Below, one piece after another: positions 8,784 through 17,729 of a stretch of 57,516 bases of DNA. The notes under the pieces were generated by a model, which saw nothing but the letters and a program-made list of their open reading frames with translations, was not told the origin of the DNA and did not search any database. Source of the stretch: Acidobacteriota bacterium (GTDB lineage Bacteria > Acidobacteriota > Thermoanaerobaculia > Gp7-AA8); the NCBI GenBank assembly GCA_016184115.1, contig JACPDH010000009.1:1-57516 (forward strand). Direction: 5' to 3'. The first letter of the stretch is position 1; every line of letters starts with the position of its first letter. Made by a program: the position numbers and the translations under genes.

Positions 8784-9038
8784 ATGGACTGTCGTGCCGG
8801 CTGTGGAGCGTGCTGCATTGCGCTTTCGATCTCGTCGCCAATTCCGGGAATGCCCGATGGCAAGCCCTCCGGCGTCCGCTGCGTACAGTTGACCGACGAC
8901 AACCGCTGCATGCTCTGGGGCGACCCCTCGCGCCCGGAAGTCTGCAACCGTCTCACGCCGATGAAGGAGATGTGCGGCGAGTCGACCGAAGACGCGCTCC
9001 GCTATCTTTACTGGCTCGAATCACAGACGGCGCCATGA
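8784..9038 (+). CDS. YkgJ-type cysteine cluster protein
   Basis: An 84-residue protein with a metal-cluster cysteine pattern. CRAGCGACC is at residues 3-11, followed by CVQL and CMLWGDPSRPEVCNRL, which match the CxxxCxxCC...C...C layout of the YkgJ (UPF0153) family. These proteins probably bind a zinc or iron-sulfur centre; their role is not established. It is shorter than many members but seems complete, as both ends fit the family. It follows pyk by 88 bp and could be its own unit. Confidence 0.85.
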   Translation: MDCRAGCGACCIALSISSPIPGMPDGKPSGVRCVQLTDDNRCMLWGDPSRPEVCNRLTPMKEMCGESTEDALRYLYWLESQTAP

Positions 9039-9117
9039 GTAGCGTCCGGCATTGAGATCGTTGACGATCGCGATGGCGTACCTCGCCTCTCTCGACTCCC
9101 AATCGTCAATCCCGGAA

Positions 9118-9394
9118 CTAGTGGCCTGTAACGATGGAATCGATAGTGCCGTTGCGTGCGCGACGGCGTCGGTCGCGCGAAGCGACGACGAGGCGATGCT
9201 GGGACATCGCCGAGGAGGGGCGACAAAGCGGCCGACGCCGTCCCGCCGCAACCCTTCGGGCTGATGGCGATTGCATCGCGATCTCCTCGTCGCTCGTCGT
9301 CGACGATGTCACCACATCGCCTCCTCCTCTCTCCTTGATCTCGCGCGCAAGCGCCACCAGCGGCGCTATCGATTCCGCCGTTACAGGCCACTAG
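9118..9394. mobile_element. 277-bp inverted-repeat element (MITE-like)
   Basis: The termini CTAGTGGCCTGTAACG and CGTTACAGGCCACTAG are exact inverted repeats. Allowing three mismatches they extend to about 34 bp, running inward through GGAATCGATAG. Weaker complementarity continues further in (GAGGCGATG.TGG.GACATCG on both arms), so the element is one large imperfect hairpin. It fills most of the 9039-9419 gap. No convincing target duplication flanks it and no transposase is inside. A non-autonomous element moved by a transposase elsewhere is the best guess. Confidence 0.55.
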
Positions 9395-9419
9395 CCCGTG
9401 CTAACCTCGTTCAGCCCGT

Positions 9420-10991
9420 ATGATTCCGACACCGGAGCAGCTCTCCGCGATCGGCCGGATGACGGCCGGTAACCTCAGGCAGGTGCCGTTCGCGACGCTC
9501 CTCTGCAGCATTGCGACGTCCGAGCGCACCGTCGTCCTCGAGCTTCGTCGCAACCAGCTCGAAAAGAAGATCGTCTTCGACAAAGGCTCGCCGGTCGACT
9601 GCCGTTCCAATCTGGCGCACGAAACCCTCGGGCGCTTCCTGATGGCTGAAGGCAAGATCAACGAGGAGCAATTCAACGCATCGCTTGCCAAGGCGGCGTC
9701 GAAAGGGGTTCCGCTAGGCGAGATCCTCGTCGAGAGCGAGATCATCGGCGGATTCGAGCTCTATCGCGTGCTTCAGCAGAACCTCGCGAAGAAATTGCTC
9801 GACTGCTTCACGTGGCGCGACGGAACGTTCGAGATCAAACTCGACCCACCCGAGGTCGACTCTTCACTCAAGGTCAAGGCGCCACAGCTCGTCGTCACCG
9901 GCGTCATGAAGTTCGCATCGCAGGAGGACGTCGACAAGTCGGTCGTGCCGCTCATCGGCAAGCAGTTGATTCTCCATCCTGCCCCTCAATTTCCTCTCGA
10001 CGAGATCAAGCTCCCGTCGGCACATACGAGACTCCTCGAGTCGATCAACGGAGAGTTCCGGATCGATGATCTCGCTGCAGGCGATCTGCCATATGAAGAC
10101 GTCACACGCGTCCTCTATGCGCTCGCCGTGATCGGCATCGTCGTCCGCGCCGAGCTCGTATCGCCCGCGATGCGGCGCGCGCAAGCTCCAAAGCCGCCGC
10201 AGAAGCCGCCATTGACGATGGGCACGACAGCAGGGCTCGTGCCGATACCGCAAGACACTGCGACCGCGCCAGCCCCCGCGCCACGATTCGACATCGAGAA
10301 GCTGCGCGACGAGATCATGCAGGCGTACCTCGCCTACAGGCGCCAGGACTCGTTCGACCTCCTCAGACTCGACGAGAAGGCGACGCAGGTCGAGATCGAG
10401 GAAGCCTACCTTCGCCTCGCGCAGCGCTTCAACCCGCTCGCGCTCGATGGAACGCCACTCGGTAACATTGCCGACAAAGCGCGAGAGATCGCTCTCGCGG
10501 TGGGCCGCGCCTTCGGTGAGCTCGCCGATCCGCTCCAGCGAGAGGCAGTGATCGACCGGCGGGCACAGAAGCGCGAAGAACACCGCCGCAGCCTCGCCGC
10601 GGGACGCTTCGCGATCAAGACCGACTTGCTCGACCCTTCCGTGCAGTTTCGCAAAGGCAAGGCGCTCATGGATGGCGGAATGCACCGCGAAGCCATTCAG
10701 CTCCTCGAGTTCGCTGCCGACTGCGATTCGCAAAACGTCGAATATCGCGCGGAGCTCGCCTGGTGTCGCTTCCTCGACTCGTCGTCAAACGCAAGACAGT
10801 CAATCGCCGATCTGAAAGAGGCGATGCGCATCGACCCTCAAAATGGTCTCGCCGCCTTCTACGCCGGAGAAATTCACCGGATCACCGGCAACAAGACCGA
10901 AAGCGAGCCACTCCTCCGCAAGGCGTGCAAGCTGATGGCCCCTGACCGAAGACCTGTCGAGGCGCTGAAGACCCTGCTGACGAGCAAGTAG
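9420..10991 (+). CDS. DUF4388 / J-like / TPR protein
   Basis: A 523-residue cytoplasmic protein. Residues 15-125 form a DUF4388 domain (LRQVPFATLLCSIATSERTV, then ...KKIVFDKGSPVDC), a module found in deltaproteobacterial and acidobacterial signalling and motility proteins. A Pro/Ala-rich linker (190-275) leads to a J-domain-like helical segment (about 290-360) that lacks an HPD motif, so classical DnaK stimulation is unlikely. TPR-like helices (about 395-510) complete the protein. It is followed by a GAF-SpoIIE phosphatase gene 81 bp downstream on the same strand, which suggests a shared signalling role. The exact role is unknown. Confidence 0.8.
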   Translation: MIPTPEQLSAIGRMTAGNLRQVPFATLLCSIATSERTVVLELRRNQLEKKIVFDKGSPVDCRSNLAHETLGRFLMAEGKINEEQFNASLAKAASKGVPLGEILVESEIIGGFELYRVLQQNLAKKLLDCFTWRDGTFEIKLDPPEVDSSLKVKAPQLVVTGVMKFASQEDVDKSVVPLIGKQLILHPAPQFPLDEIKLPSAHTRLLESINGEFRIDDLAAGDLPYEDVTRVLYALAVIGIVVRAELVSPAMRRAQAPKPPQKPPLTMGTTAGLVPIPQDTATAPAPAPRFDIEKLRDEIMQAYLAYRRQDSFDLLRLDEKATQVEIEEAYLRLAQRFNPLALDGTPLGNIADKAREIALAVGRAFGELADPLQREAVIDRRAQKREEHRRSLAAGRFAIKTDLLDPSVQFRKGKALMDGGMHREAIQLLEFAADCDSQNVEYRAELAWCRFLDSSSNARQSIADLKEAMRIDPQNGLAAFYAGEIHRITGNKTESEPLLRKACKLMAPDRRPVEALKTLLTSK

Positions 10992-11072
10992 CGTTTCGTT
11001 CTCGAGTTGCCGTCGTCTTTGCCCTCTGGCCGCTCCTCGCCACGGGCCTCGCAGGCGCGTAGAATCGCTCCG

Positions 11073-12362
11073 ATGGCGGGAACGAGCACGGCGCGAACCT
11101 CTCCCGGCACTCTGCAGGCAGCGATCGTCGAGATCGAGCGGCTTCGGACCCTCGTCGAAGCATCGAAGCTGATCAACTCGTCGATCGAGAGCGACAAGCT
11201 TTTCGACTCGATTCTCGAAGTTGCGAGAAGAGAGCTCGATGTCGAGCGGGGAACCCTCTACTTTCTCGACCACGCTCGGGGTGAGATCTGGTCGAAGATT
11301 GCGTCAGGCCTGCAATCGAGCGAAATCCGCCTTCCGATCGGCAAGGGACTCGCCGGCACGGTCGCCGCAAGCGGCGAGGCGATCATCCTGCATGACGCGT
11401 ACGCCGATCCTCGTTTCGATCCATCGAGCGATGTCAAATCGGGCTTCAAGACCCGCTCGATGCTCTCCGTTCCGATCCACAATCGCGACGGCGCGATCGT
11501 CGGCGTCCTTCAGCTCCTCAACAAGCGCTCCGGCGAGTTCGGACGTCGCGACCTCGATTTTCTCGAGGCACTCTCCGATCACATGGCCATCGCGATGGAG
11601 AACGCGCTTCTCCACTTGAGCGCCATGGAACGCGACCGGATGTTGCGCGAGCTTCAACTCGGGCGCGAAATCCAGTCGCGACTCCTGCCGCCCCCGCCCG
11701 ATGACATCCCCGGCATCGAGATCTCCGCGTCGTGCATCCCATGCTACGAGGTAGGCGGCGACTACTTCGACTTCATTCGACTCGACTCCGGCGAGCTCGC
11801 GTTTGCCCTCGGCGACGTCTCCGGCAAAGGAGTCTCCGCCGCGATGATCATGTCGGGCGTCCAGGCCGCGTACCGCCTGGGAGCGCCCGTGGTGCGCGAT
11901 CTGCCTAACCTCGTCGAGCGCCTCAATACGCTCATCTACCGTGGCGCTGGTGGGAGGAAGTACGTCACTTTCTTCTGCGGCGTCTACGACCCGCACACGG
12001 GCGGGCTCCGCTACACGAACGCGGGACACAACCCGCCTCTCCTCGTGAAGAACGGAATCGCGCAGCGTCTCGATACAACCGGCACGCCGATCGGGATCCT
12101 CCCGCAGGGACGATTCGGTGAGGCCGCCACGGTCATCGAACCGGGCGCAACCCTCGTGCTCTACACCGACGGATTCGTCGAGGCGGAGAATCCCGACGAG
12201 GAGCAGTACGGGATGTCGCGCTGGACCGCGACGGTCCTGGAGGCGGCCTCGGGCCCGGTCGCAGAGCTGCCCGCGCATTTGAACCGCTTGATCACCGCCT
12301 ACGAAGATGGCGCAAAGCCGCTCGACGACAAGACGATGGTCGTCATGCGGCGCCTGGGTTGA
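11073..12362 (+). CDS. GAF domain SpoIIE-type serine phosphatase
   Basis: Signal-controlled PP2C phosphatase of the RsbU/SpoIIE type, which typically dephosphorylates an anti-sigma-factor antagonist. After a short helix, residues 30-190 are a GAF sensor domain (RRELDVERGTLYFLD, GKGLAGTVAASGEAI). A linker helix with MLRELQLGREIQSRLLP leads into the PP2C domain (220-428) with the metal-binding motifs GGDYFD, LGDVSGKG, TNAGHNPP and YTDGFVEA. The ATG at 11073 is preferred to an upstream in-frame start at 11007 because the earlier codons look like non-coding leader and the family starts here. It is downstream of the DUF4388 gene; no STAS or RsbW partner is adjacent. Confidence 0.92.
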   Translation: MAGTSTARTSPGTLQAAIVEIERLRTLVEASKLINSSIESDKLFDSILEVARRELDVERGTLYFLDHARGEIWSKIASGLQSSEIRLPIGKGLAGTVAASGEAIILHDAYADPRFDPSSDVKSGFKTRSMLSVPIHNRDGAIVGVLQLLNKRSGEFGRRDLDFLEALSDHMAIAMENALLHLSAMERDRMLRELQLGREIQSRLLPPPPDDIPGIEISASCIPCYEVGGDYFDFIRLDSGELAFALGDVSGKGVSAAMIMSGVQAAYRLGAPVVRDLPNLVERLNTLIYRGAGGRKYVTFFCGVYDPHTGGLRYTNAGHNPPLLVKNGIAQRLDTTGTPIGILPQGRFGEAATVIEPGATLVLYTDGFVEAENPDEEQYGMSRWTATVLEAASGPVAELPAHLNRLITAYEDGAKPLDDKTMVVMRRLG

Positions 12363-12394
12363 ATCGTTCGTCCTGCTGCGCCGCGGCCGCCTTC

Positions 12395-12472
12395 GTAGCG
12401 GCGGATTCCGATCCGCCACGGGCTCCCCGTGCCGCTCACGCGGCATGCCGCGCATCGGAATGCGCGGCTACG
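12395..12472. repeat. REP-like doublet, second copy
   Basis: GTAGC, then stem GGCGGAT/ATCCGCC around TCCG (12400-12417), and stem GCCGCGCAT/ATGCGCGGC around CGGA (12447-12468) followed by TACG. The tetraloops, flanks and head-to-head orientation match the doublet at 4394-4460, while the stems have changed in compensating fashion. It lies in the 212-bp gap after the SpoIIE-type gene. Confidence 0.6.
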
Positions 12473-12574
12473 CGTCCCTCTCCAAAACGCGACACTGTCA
12501 AACGCGAGCCGCAGCCGAAGAGCAAGATTTCGCGCTATGCTTTCGCGACCGAATCGCCCTGAGGTGCCACGATC

Positions 12575-13081
12575 GTGGAACAGAGAGAGTCCTTCATCAG
12601 CGCGTATGCTCCGCTGATCGTCGTCGGCCTTCTAATCGCCGTCATCGCCCTGTTCTTACCGATGAGCCGGAAGGGCTTTTCGATTCACGACACCTGCTTC
12701 AAGGGCCCGGTCACGCAGACTCTCGCGACGACCGGAGGGCCGCGTGAGGCGGAGGTCTCGCTCGAGATGACCCTCGAGAGCCCGGCAGCATTCAAGTACC
12801 GGAACTCCCCGATCGAGCGTCTGCGCGGTGCGACGATGCCGATGCGCTGGAAGCTGACGATCGAAGGCATGAACGGCGCGACGCTACCCTGCTTTCAAGA
12901 GGGTCCGCGCGTCTGCACATTCAAGATTGGCGCGTCGGTCGACGATCGCCTGGCAGTCTCGGCGTCGGGATGCGCACCATCGGCCGGCAACTCGCTCGTC
13001 TGCGGAGGCCGCGTCGCGATGACGCCACACCTCTTCTACGACGTCGCGCTCGCCGATTCGCCCGTGACGCTCGAGGAGTAA
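12575..13081 (+). CDS. Hypothetical membrane-anchored protein
   Basis: I do not recognise this 168-residue protein. It has one N-terminal TM helix (about 12-32, APLIVVGLLIAVIALFL) and a hydrophilic domain that should face the periplasm. The domain is beta-rich with four cysteines (CFKG, LPCFQEGPRVC, SGCAPS, LVCGG), which would allow two disulfides outside the cytoplasm. The start is a GTG; no earlier start fits. It is a lone gene between the REP-like doublet and the nucleotidyltransferase gene. Confidence 0.65.
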   Translation: MEQRESFISAYAPLIVVGLLIAVIALFLPMSRKGFSIHDTCFKGPVTQTLATTGGPREAEVSLEMTLESPAAFKYRNSPIERLRGATMPMRWKLTIEGMNGATLPCFQEGPRVCTFKIGASVDDRLAVSASGCAPSAGNSLVCGGRVAMTPHLFYDVALADSPVTLEE

Positions 13082-13186
13082 CGCGGTCGTTCGGAGCCTC
13101 ACGGGACGCCGGTAACGGGTACCAGGGTGCGAAACCGTCGCGCCTCTCTCCAACCGCGCCCTGGGTTCGCCGCGTATCATCGCCGT

Positions 13187-14308
13187 ATGCATCCCGATCT
13201 TCCCGCCGTCCGTCTCCTTGCCGCGATCGCGTGCGGCGCCGGCAAGGCGCAGCTTCGTGCGCGACGCGAAGCGGTGAGCGACGAAGGGCGCCTGCTCGAG
13301 ATCGCAAGCATGCTTGGGATCTCGATTGCGCTCGACGTCGCGGCGGACGCGCTCGATCTCGCGGTCGACAGCCGACGACGCCTCGCTGCGTCGGCGATGG
13401 TGAGCGCGATCGCCCGCGACGCGTCGCTTCGCCTGCTCGCAAGCCTCCACGCCGGCGGAGCCCCTTCGGAGCGTGCGATCGTGATCAAAGGAGGCGCGAT
13501 GGCGCTTACCCATCGCGGCACCGCGAACCGCGTCGTCTCGGACCTCGACGTCGTCGTGCCGCGCTCGGACGTGCCAGTCTGGCTCGACGTCGCGGCCCGG
13601 TGCGGTGCCAGCGTGCACGAGACTTCGGGCTACGAAGCGGCACACATCGCGCGCGAGCGCGGCATGATCGAGCTCCACCTTGCCCTTCCCGGATTCGCCG
13701 GCAACGACGCCGGCCCAGGATGGGAACTTCTGCGGACACGAGCGCGCCCGGTCGAAGGCGGTCCCTGGCTCGTTCCAGAAGCACCGGCCGCACGTGAGAT
13801 CGCCGTCCAGCACTTCCTCTTCCATCATTTCGGAGAATCGTCGCACGCGCTGCGCGCGCTCCAGGACCTCACACTTCTCGAAGAGGACGGCGAAGGAGAA
13901 GGGCTCGACTGGGGAGGGCCGCCCGTCGCCCGCGCCACGACCCGGCTGCGCGAGATCGCGCGCTCGATCCGAACCGGACGCGACGACGACGAGCCCCTCG
14001 CCTTTCTCTCCGGCCTCGCAGGCGTTCTCGGAGGAGCGACGGCACGGTCGTTCGCCGAGGAGAGCAGGCACTGGGTCGGACAGCGCGCGGGAGCGAAGGC
14101 GAAGATCGCCTTGCTCTTCCGCCGTCTGGTTCCCCCTCTGCGCGAGATGAGGCGCTCGCCGGGCGAATCCGCATTGACGGTTGCCGCGCGTTATGCGCGA
14201 CGCCCATTCGAGCTCGTTGCGAAGTATCGTGCCACCGCGCGCTCCGACCACGAGCGTACGTCGGCCCTCGCCGGCTGGAGGGAAGAAGTCGAACGGTTAG
14301 GGCGATGA
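13187..14308 (+). CDS. Nucleotidyltransferase-fold protein (NTP_transf_5 type)
   Basis: A 373-residue protein resembling the uncharacterised nucleotidyltransferase family PF14907. The diagnostic stretch is VIKGGAMAL (98-106) followed by VVSDLDVVV (116-124), where the two aspartates of SDLD would bind metal. A further acidic strand, MIELHLAL, comes later. In other genomes members occur in lasso-peptide or polysaccharide clusters, but nothing of the kind is adjacent here. The ATG at 13187 is chosen over an in-frame start 60 bp upstream whose codons lie in what looks like leader sequence. Substrate unknown. Confidence 0.75.
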   Translation: MHPDLPAVRLLAAIACGAGKAQLRARREAVSDEGRLLEIASMLGISIALDVAADALDLAVDSRRRLAASAMVSAIARDASLRLLASLHAGGAPSERAIVIKGGAMALTHRGTANRVVSDLDVVVPRSDVPVWLDVAARCGASVHETSGYEAAHIARERGMIELHLALPGFAGNDAGPGWELLRTRARPVEGGPWLVPEAPAAREIAVQHFLFHHFGESSHALRALQDLTLLEEDGEGEGLDWGGPPVARATTRLREIARSIRTGRDDDEPLAFLSGLAGVLGGATARSFAEESRHWVGQRAGAKAKIALLFRRLVPPLREMRRSPGESALTVAARYARRPFELVAKYRATARSDHERTSALAGWREEVERLGR

Positions 14309-14434
14309 TCGCCGATGCGCTCGCCCGGGAATGGTCATCGCGACACACGCGCCACCGCAATCTCACCTCCCTGCGCCCAGGGTCGCGCATCCCGGTCGCC
14401 CGTGACCGCGCCAATGGGTTAATCTCGTCCAGCC

Positions 14435-15724
14435 ATGTCACTGCGTCGCAAGGAAATCGTCGCCTGGAGTCTCTACGACTTCGCAAACTCGGCCTTTACG
14501 ACGCTCGTCGTCACCTTCATATTCAGCAACTACTTCACGAACGTCGTGGCGAGCGACGCGACCCGCGGAACGATCCTCTGGTCGCGCGCCGTCAACGCTT
14601 CGGCAGTCATCGTCGCGCTGCTCATGCCGTTTCTCGGTGCCGTCGCCGATTATTCGGGCCGGAAGAAGCTCTTTCTCGGCGTCTGTACCGCGATATGTTC
14701 GAGCGCCACGATCTTCCTCTTCTTCGCAAGGCCCGGCACCGAAGTCTCGGCGCTCATCTTCTTCGTCATTGCCAACATTGGCTACGAAGCAAGCTACGTC
14801 TTCTACAACGCCTTTCTGCCCGAGATCTCGACGAAGGAGACGATTGGGCGCGTCTCGGGATTCGGACAGGGGCTCGGATACATCGGCGGCCTGCTATGCC
14901 TCCTCATCGCTCTCGGCATGGTCAGCGGATGGATCTCATCGGAGGATCATTTCGCCATCAGGGCGACGAATATCCTCGTGGCTGCATGGTTCGTCCTCTT
15001 CTCGATCCCGACGTTCCTATTCCTCGAGGAACGGCGGCCTGAAGGGCGGCACTCGATTCTCCAGGCAACGCGCGCGGCGTTTGGACGCCTCGCGGATACG
15101 GGACGCCAGTTCCGGCGCTATCGCGAAGCGGCGAAACTCCTCGTCGCGCGAATGATCTACAACGACGGGCTCGTCACCGTTTTCTCGTTCGCCTCGATCT
15201 TCGCCGGAGCCGTGTTCGGAATGGGGACAGGCGAGTTGATCAAGATGGGTCTCGTGCTGAACGTCGTTTCGGGAATTGGTTCGTGGGCTCTCGGTCCGCT
15301 CAACGACCGGATCGGAGGCAAGAAGACGATCACGATCACGCTCATCGCACTCATCGTCGCGACGCTGTTAGGCGCCTCGGCGAAGACCGTTGGAACCTTC
15401 TGGGTGGCTGCGATAATCCTGGGACTCATGATCGGCCCCAACCAGGCCGCGAGCCGCGGGCTTCTCGGCGTCTTCGTCCCAGCGAAGAAGCACGGCGAGT
15501 TCTTCGGCTTTTTCGCATTCTCTGGGCGTCTCGCGTCCGTACTTGGCCCATTCGCCTACGGAACCGTTCTGCAAATCACTCACAGCCAGCGCTGGGCCAT
15601 GGCGTCGATCGGCGTCTTCTTCGTCGCCGGCCTGGCCTTACTCGCGCCGATCGACGAAAAGAAGGGCATAGAGCTGGGTGCGGACGCTGAGCCAGATTCG
15701 GTATCTGACGTGCATGCGAGTTGA
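14435..15724 (+). CDS. MFS transporter, UMF1 (Atg22-like) family
   Basis: Twelve-helix major facilitator transporter in the inner membrane. The N-terminal WSLYDFANSAFTTLVVTFIF (residues 7-26) is the hallmark of the UMF1 branch related to Atg22. Further support comes from PFLGAVADYSGRKKLF between TM2 and TM3 and LGPLNDRIGGKKT between TM8 and TM9. The 429-residue length is normal. Substrates of bacterial UMF1 proteins are unknown, with efflux of amino acids or metabolites suggested by the eukaryotic relatives. It is followed 90 bp later by a MATE exporter gene on the same strand. Confidence 0.92.
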   Translation: MSLRRKEIVAWSLYDFANSAFTTLVVTFIFSNYFTNVVASDATRGTILWSRAVNASAVIVALLMPFLGAVADYSGRKKLFLGVCTAICSSATIFLFFARPGTEVSALIFFVIANIGYEASYVFYNAFLPEISTKETIGRVSGFGQGLGYIGGLLCLLIALGMVSGWISSEDHFAIRATNILVAAWFVLFSIPTFLFLEERRPEGRHSILQATRAAFGRLADTGRQFRRYREAAKLLVARMIYNDGLVTVFSFASIFAGAVFGMGTGELIKMGLVLNVVSGIGSWALGPLNDRIGGKKTITITLIALIVATLLGASAKTVGTFWVAAIILGLMIGPNQAASRGLLGVFVPAKKHGEFFGFFAFSGRLASVLGPFAYGTVLQITHSQRWAMASIGVFFVAGLALLAPIDEKKGIELGADAEPDSVSDVHAS

Positions 15725-15814
15725 GCTCGGCTCGCGGAACCTGATTTCGACGGGATGCGCCGCCGCAATCAATTCCGGGAACCCGATTCAGTTAGTGGTT
15801 AAGATGTCCGCTTC

Positions 15815-17191
15815 ATGAATTTCCCTGAGTACAAGGTCGAGTTGCGCTCGCTCATGCGGCTGGCGGTTCCGATCGCGCTCGCGCAGGTCGGCCAGACGCT
15901 GATGGGTGTGGTCGACACGGCGGTCGTCGGCCGTCTCGGTGCGGCGGAGATTGGCGCGGTCGGCGTCGGCAACTCGCTCTTCTGGTTCGTAGGGATGTTC
16001 GCCAGCGGCGTGGTCATGGGAGTCGATCCGCTCGTGTCGCAGGCAGTCGGCGCGAACGATCCGCTTCGTGCGCGGCGGATACTCTGGCAAGGAATCTACC
16101 TCGCGCTCGCCGTCGCGGCCGTGCTGACGATTCCGCTCTTCTTCTCTCCCCGCCTTCTTCCGCTGTTTCACGTCGTACCGGACGTGGAGCGTCTCGCGTG
16201 GGACTATACGAAGGTCCGTACGCTGAGCCTCGCGCCGCTGCTGATGTTCGTCGTCATCCGCTCGTATCTCCAGGGAAAGAATGTCACGCGTCCGATGGTC
16301 GTATCGATCGTGATCGCGAACGTCGCAAATCTGGCACTCGACCTCGCGCTCGTGTTTGGCGGTAGCGGATTGCCAGCGTGGTGCGGGCCGCTGCGTGCGA
16401 TCCCTGCGTTTGGCGTCACGGGCGCCGCGATCGCGACGGTACTTTGCAGCCTTCTGCAGCTGGCGATCATTGCGCTCGCCGTGCCGAAGATCGCCCTCCC
16501 GCCTCACGAGGGCTCGTTACGGACACTTCTGCCGGCTGACTTCCGCCGCGGATTACGCGTGGGGCTTCCGGTTGGATTTCAGCTCGCTGCCGAAGTCGGT
16601 ATCTTCGCTCTCGTCGGGCTCGTTGCAGGAAGTCTCGGGAAGTACGCGCTCGCCGCGCATCAGGTGACGATCGCCGTCGCCTCGTTCACGTTCACGTTCG
16701 CTGTCGGGGTCGGGTCTGCTGGTTCGGTTCGTGTCGGGCTTGCGGTCGGCGCAATGGACGAGCGCAAGACCCGCGTCGCCGGGCTCACCGCCTTCTCCGG
16801 CGGAGCGCTGATCATGTCAGTCTTTTCACTCGTTTTCGCATTCCTGCCGGACGAAGTTGCCGCGTTGATCAGTTCGGATCCCTCAGTCATCGCGGCGACG
16901 GTCCCCGTCATCCTGATCGCCGCAATCTTCCAGATCTTCGACGGCATTCAGGCAGTCGGCGCGGGCGTACTGCGAGGCGCTGCCGACACGCGGTTCGCGT
17001 TCATCGCGAATCTCATCGGGCATTGGGGCGTCGGGTTGCCGATTGCGTGGTATCTCGGCTTTCACTTGCAGGGAGGAATCACCGGACTCTGGTGGGGCCT
17101 CTGCGCAGGACTGATCGCCGTTGCGATCCTCCTCTTCGTCCGCTTCACGCGGATCTCGTCACGCCCGATTCGCCCGGTCGCGCACACGTAA
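15815..17191 (+). CDS. MATE family efflux transporter
   Basis: Twelve-helix multidrug/toxin antiporter driven by Na+ or H+. The family features are LAVPIALAQVGQTLMGVVDT (residues 16-35), VGRLGAAEIGAVGVGN, and the symmetric second half starting about residue 235 with LPVGFQLAAEVGIFALVG and AAHQVTIAVASFTF. The length of 458 residues is normal. It resembles the NorM/DinF group. It may be cotranscribed with the UMF1 transporter upstream. The transported compound cannot be read from the sequence. Confidence 0.95.
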   Translation: MNFPEYKVELRSLMRLAVPIALAQVGQTLMGVVDTAVVGRLGAAEIGAVGVGNSLFWFVGMFASGVVMGVDPLVSQAVGANDPLRARRILWQGIYLALAVAAVLTIPLFFSPRLLPLFHVVPDVERLAWDYTKVRTLSLAPLLMFVVIRSYLQGKNVTRPMVVSIVIANVANLALDLALVFGGSGLPAWCGPLRAIPAFGVTGAAIATVLCSLLQLAIIALAVPKIALPPHEGSLRTLLPADFRRGLRVGLPVGFQLAAEVGIFALVGLVAGSLGKYALAAHQVTIAVASFTFTFAVGVGSAGSVRVGLAVGAMDERKTRVAGLTAFSGGALIMSVFSLVFAFLPDEVAALISSDPSVIAATVPVILIAAIFQIFDGIQAVGAGVLRGAADTRFAFIANLIGHWGVGLPIAWYLGFHLQGGITGLWWGLCAGLIAVAILLFVRFTRISSRPIRPVAHT

Positions 17192-17219
17192 ACGCCGGGC
17201 AAGGAGCCCATCGCTCCGC

Positions 17220-17729
17220 TCAAGACTCCGCCGGCTCCACCTCGGAGGCTCGCACCTCGGTGATCACCTCGCGCGAGTCGCGAAACTGCGTATACCCGGA
17301 GAGTGCCGTTTCCGTGAAGGGAGCGACGATGACCGTGCGTAGCGCGCGATGCTTCAGCAGCTCCCTCGACCCGGGCGCGAGGTAGTCGATGTCGACGCGG
17401 ATCGCGCGAACCTTGTCCGAGCGGTTCGCGAGCGTCACGCGGAAGCGGCGCCTAACCACTCCATTCTTCGCCGGATCGATCTGCTCCTCGAAGCGATGGT
17501 CCCAGCCCGTCGCAAGGTCGTCCTTCTTCGAGCGCGTCGCCGACTTCAGTGTGGTCGACGCGAACGCCGTCTCGAGCTGCCGCGTCACGACGATGAGATC
17601 GGCGTCGGTCCGGCCGACGGGGATCGCGGATTTCTCCTCGCCACCCCCGCACGCGACGGACAGGAGTGCGAACAACGCCGCGCCGCGCCCGAAGGCGCGA
17701 CGCGACGCGGAGTTGAGCCGAACGCTCAC
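17220..17729 (-). CDS. Putative lipoprotein downstream of rsgA
   Basis: A 169-residue exported protein of unknown function. The GTG start overlaps the rsgA stop by GTGA, so it is translationally coupled. A basic, hydrophobic N-terminus leads to LFALLSVAC followed by GGG at about residue 27, a slightly atypical lipobox (Ser at -3). The mature part has a beta-sandwich look with RRRFRVTLANRS and IRVDIDYLAPG, which resembles proteins of the YcfL/DUF1425 kind, but I would not assign it. No functional link to RsgA is apparent beyond the shared transcript. Confidence 0.7.
   Translation of the reverse strand: MSVRLNSASRRAFGRGAALFALLSVACGGGEEKSAIPVGRTDADLIVVTRQLETAFASTTLKSATRSKKDDLATGWDHRFEEQIDPAKNGVVRRRFRVTLANRSDKVRAIRVDIDYLAPGSRELLKHRALRTVIVAPFTETALSGYTQFRDSREVITEVRASEVEPAES

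Noticed and set aside
12884-14251. 455-codon minus-strand frame across the nucleotidyltransferase gene
   Set aside because: The plus-strand frame has the SDLD motif and an ordinary amino-acid mix, whereas the minus frame is Arg-rich without motifs.
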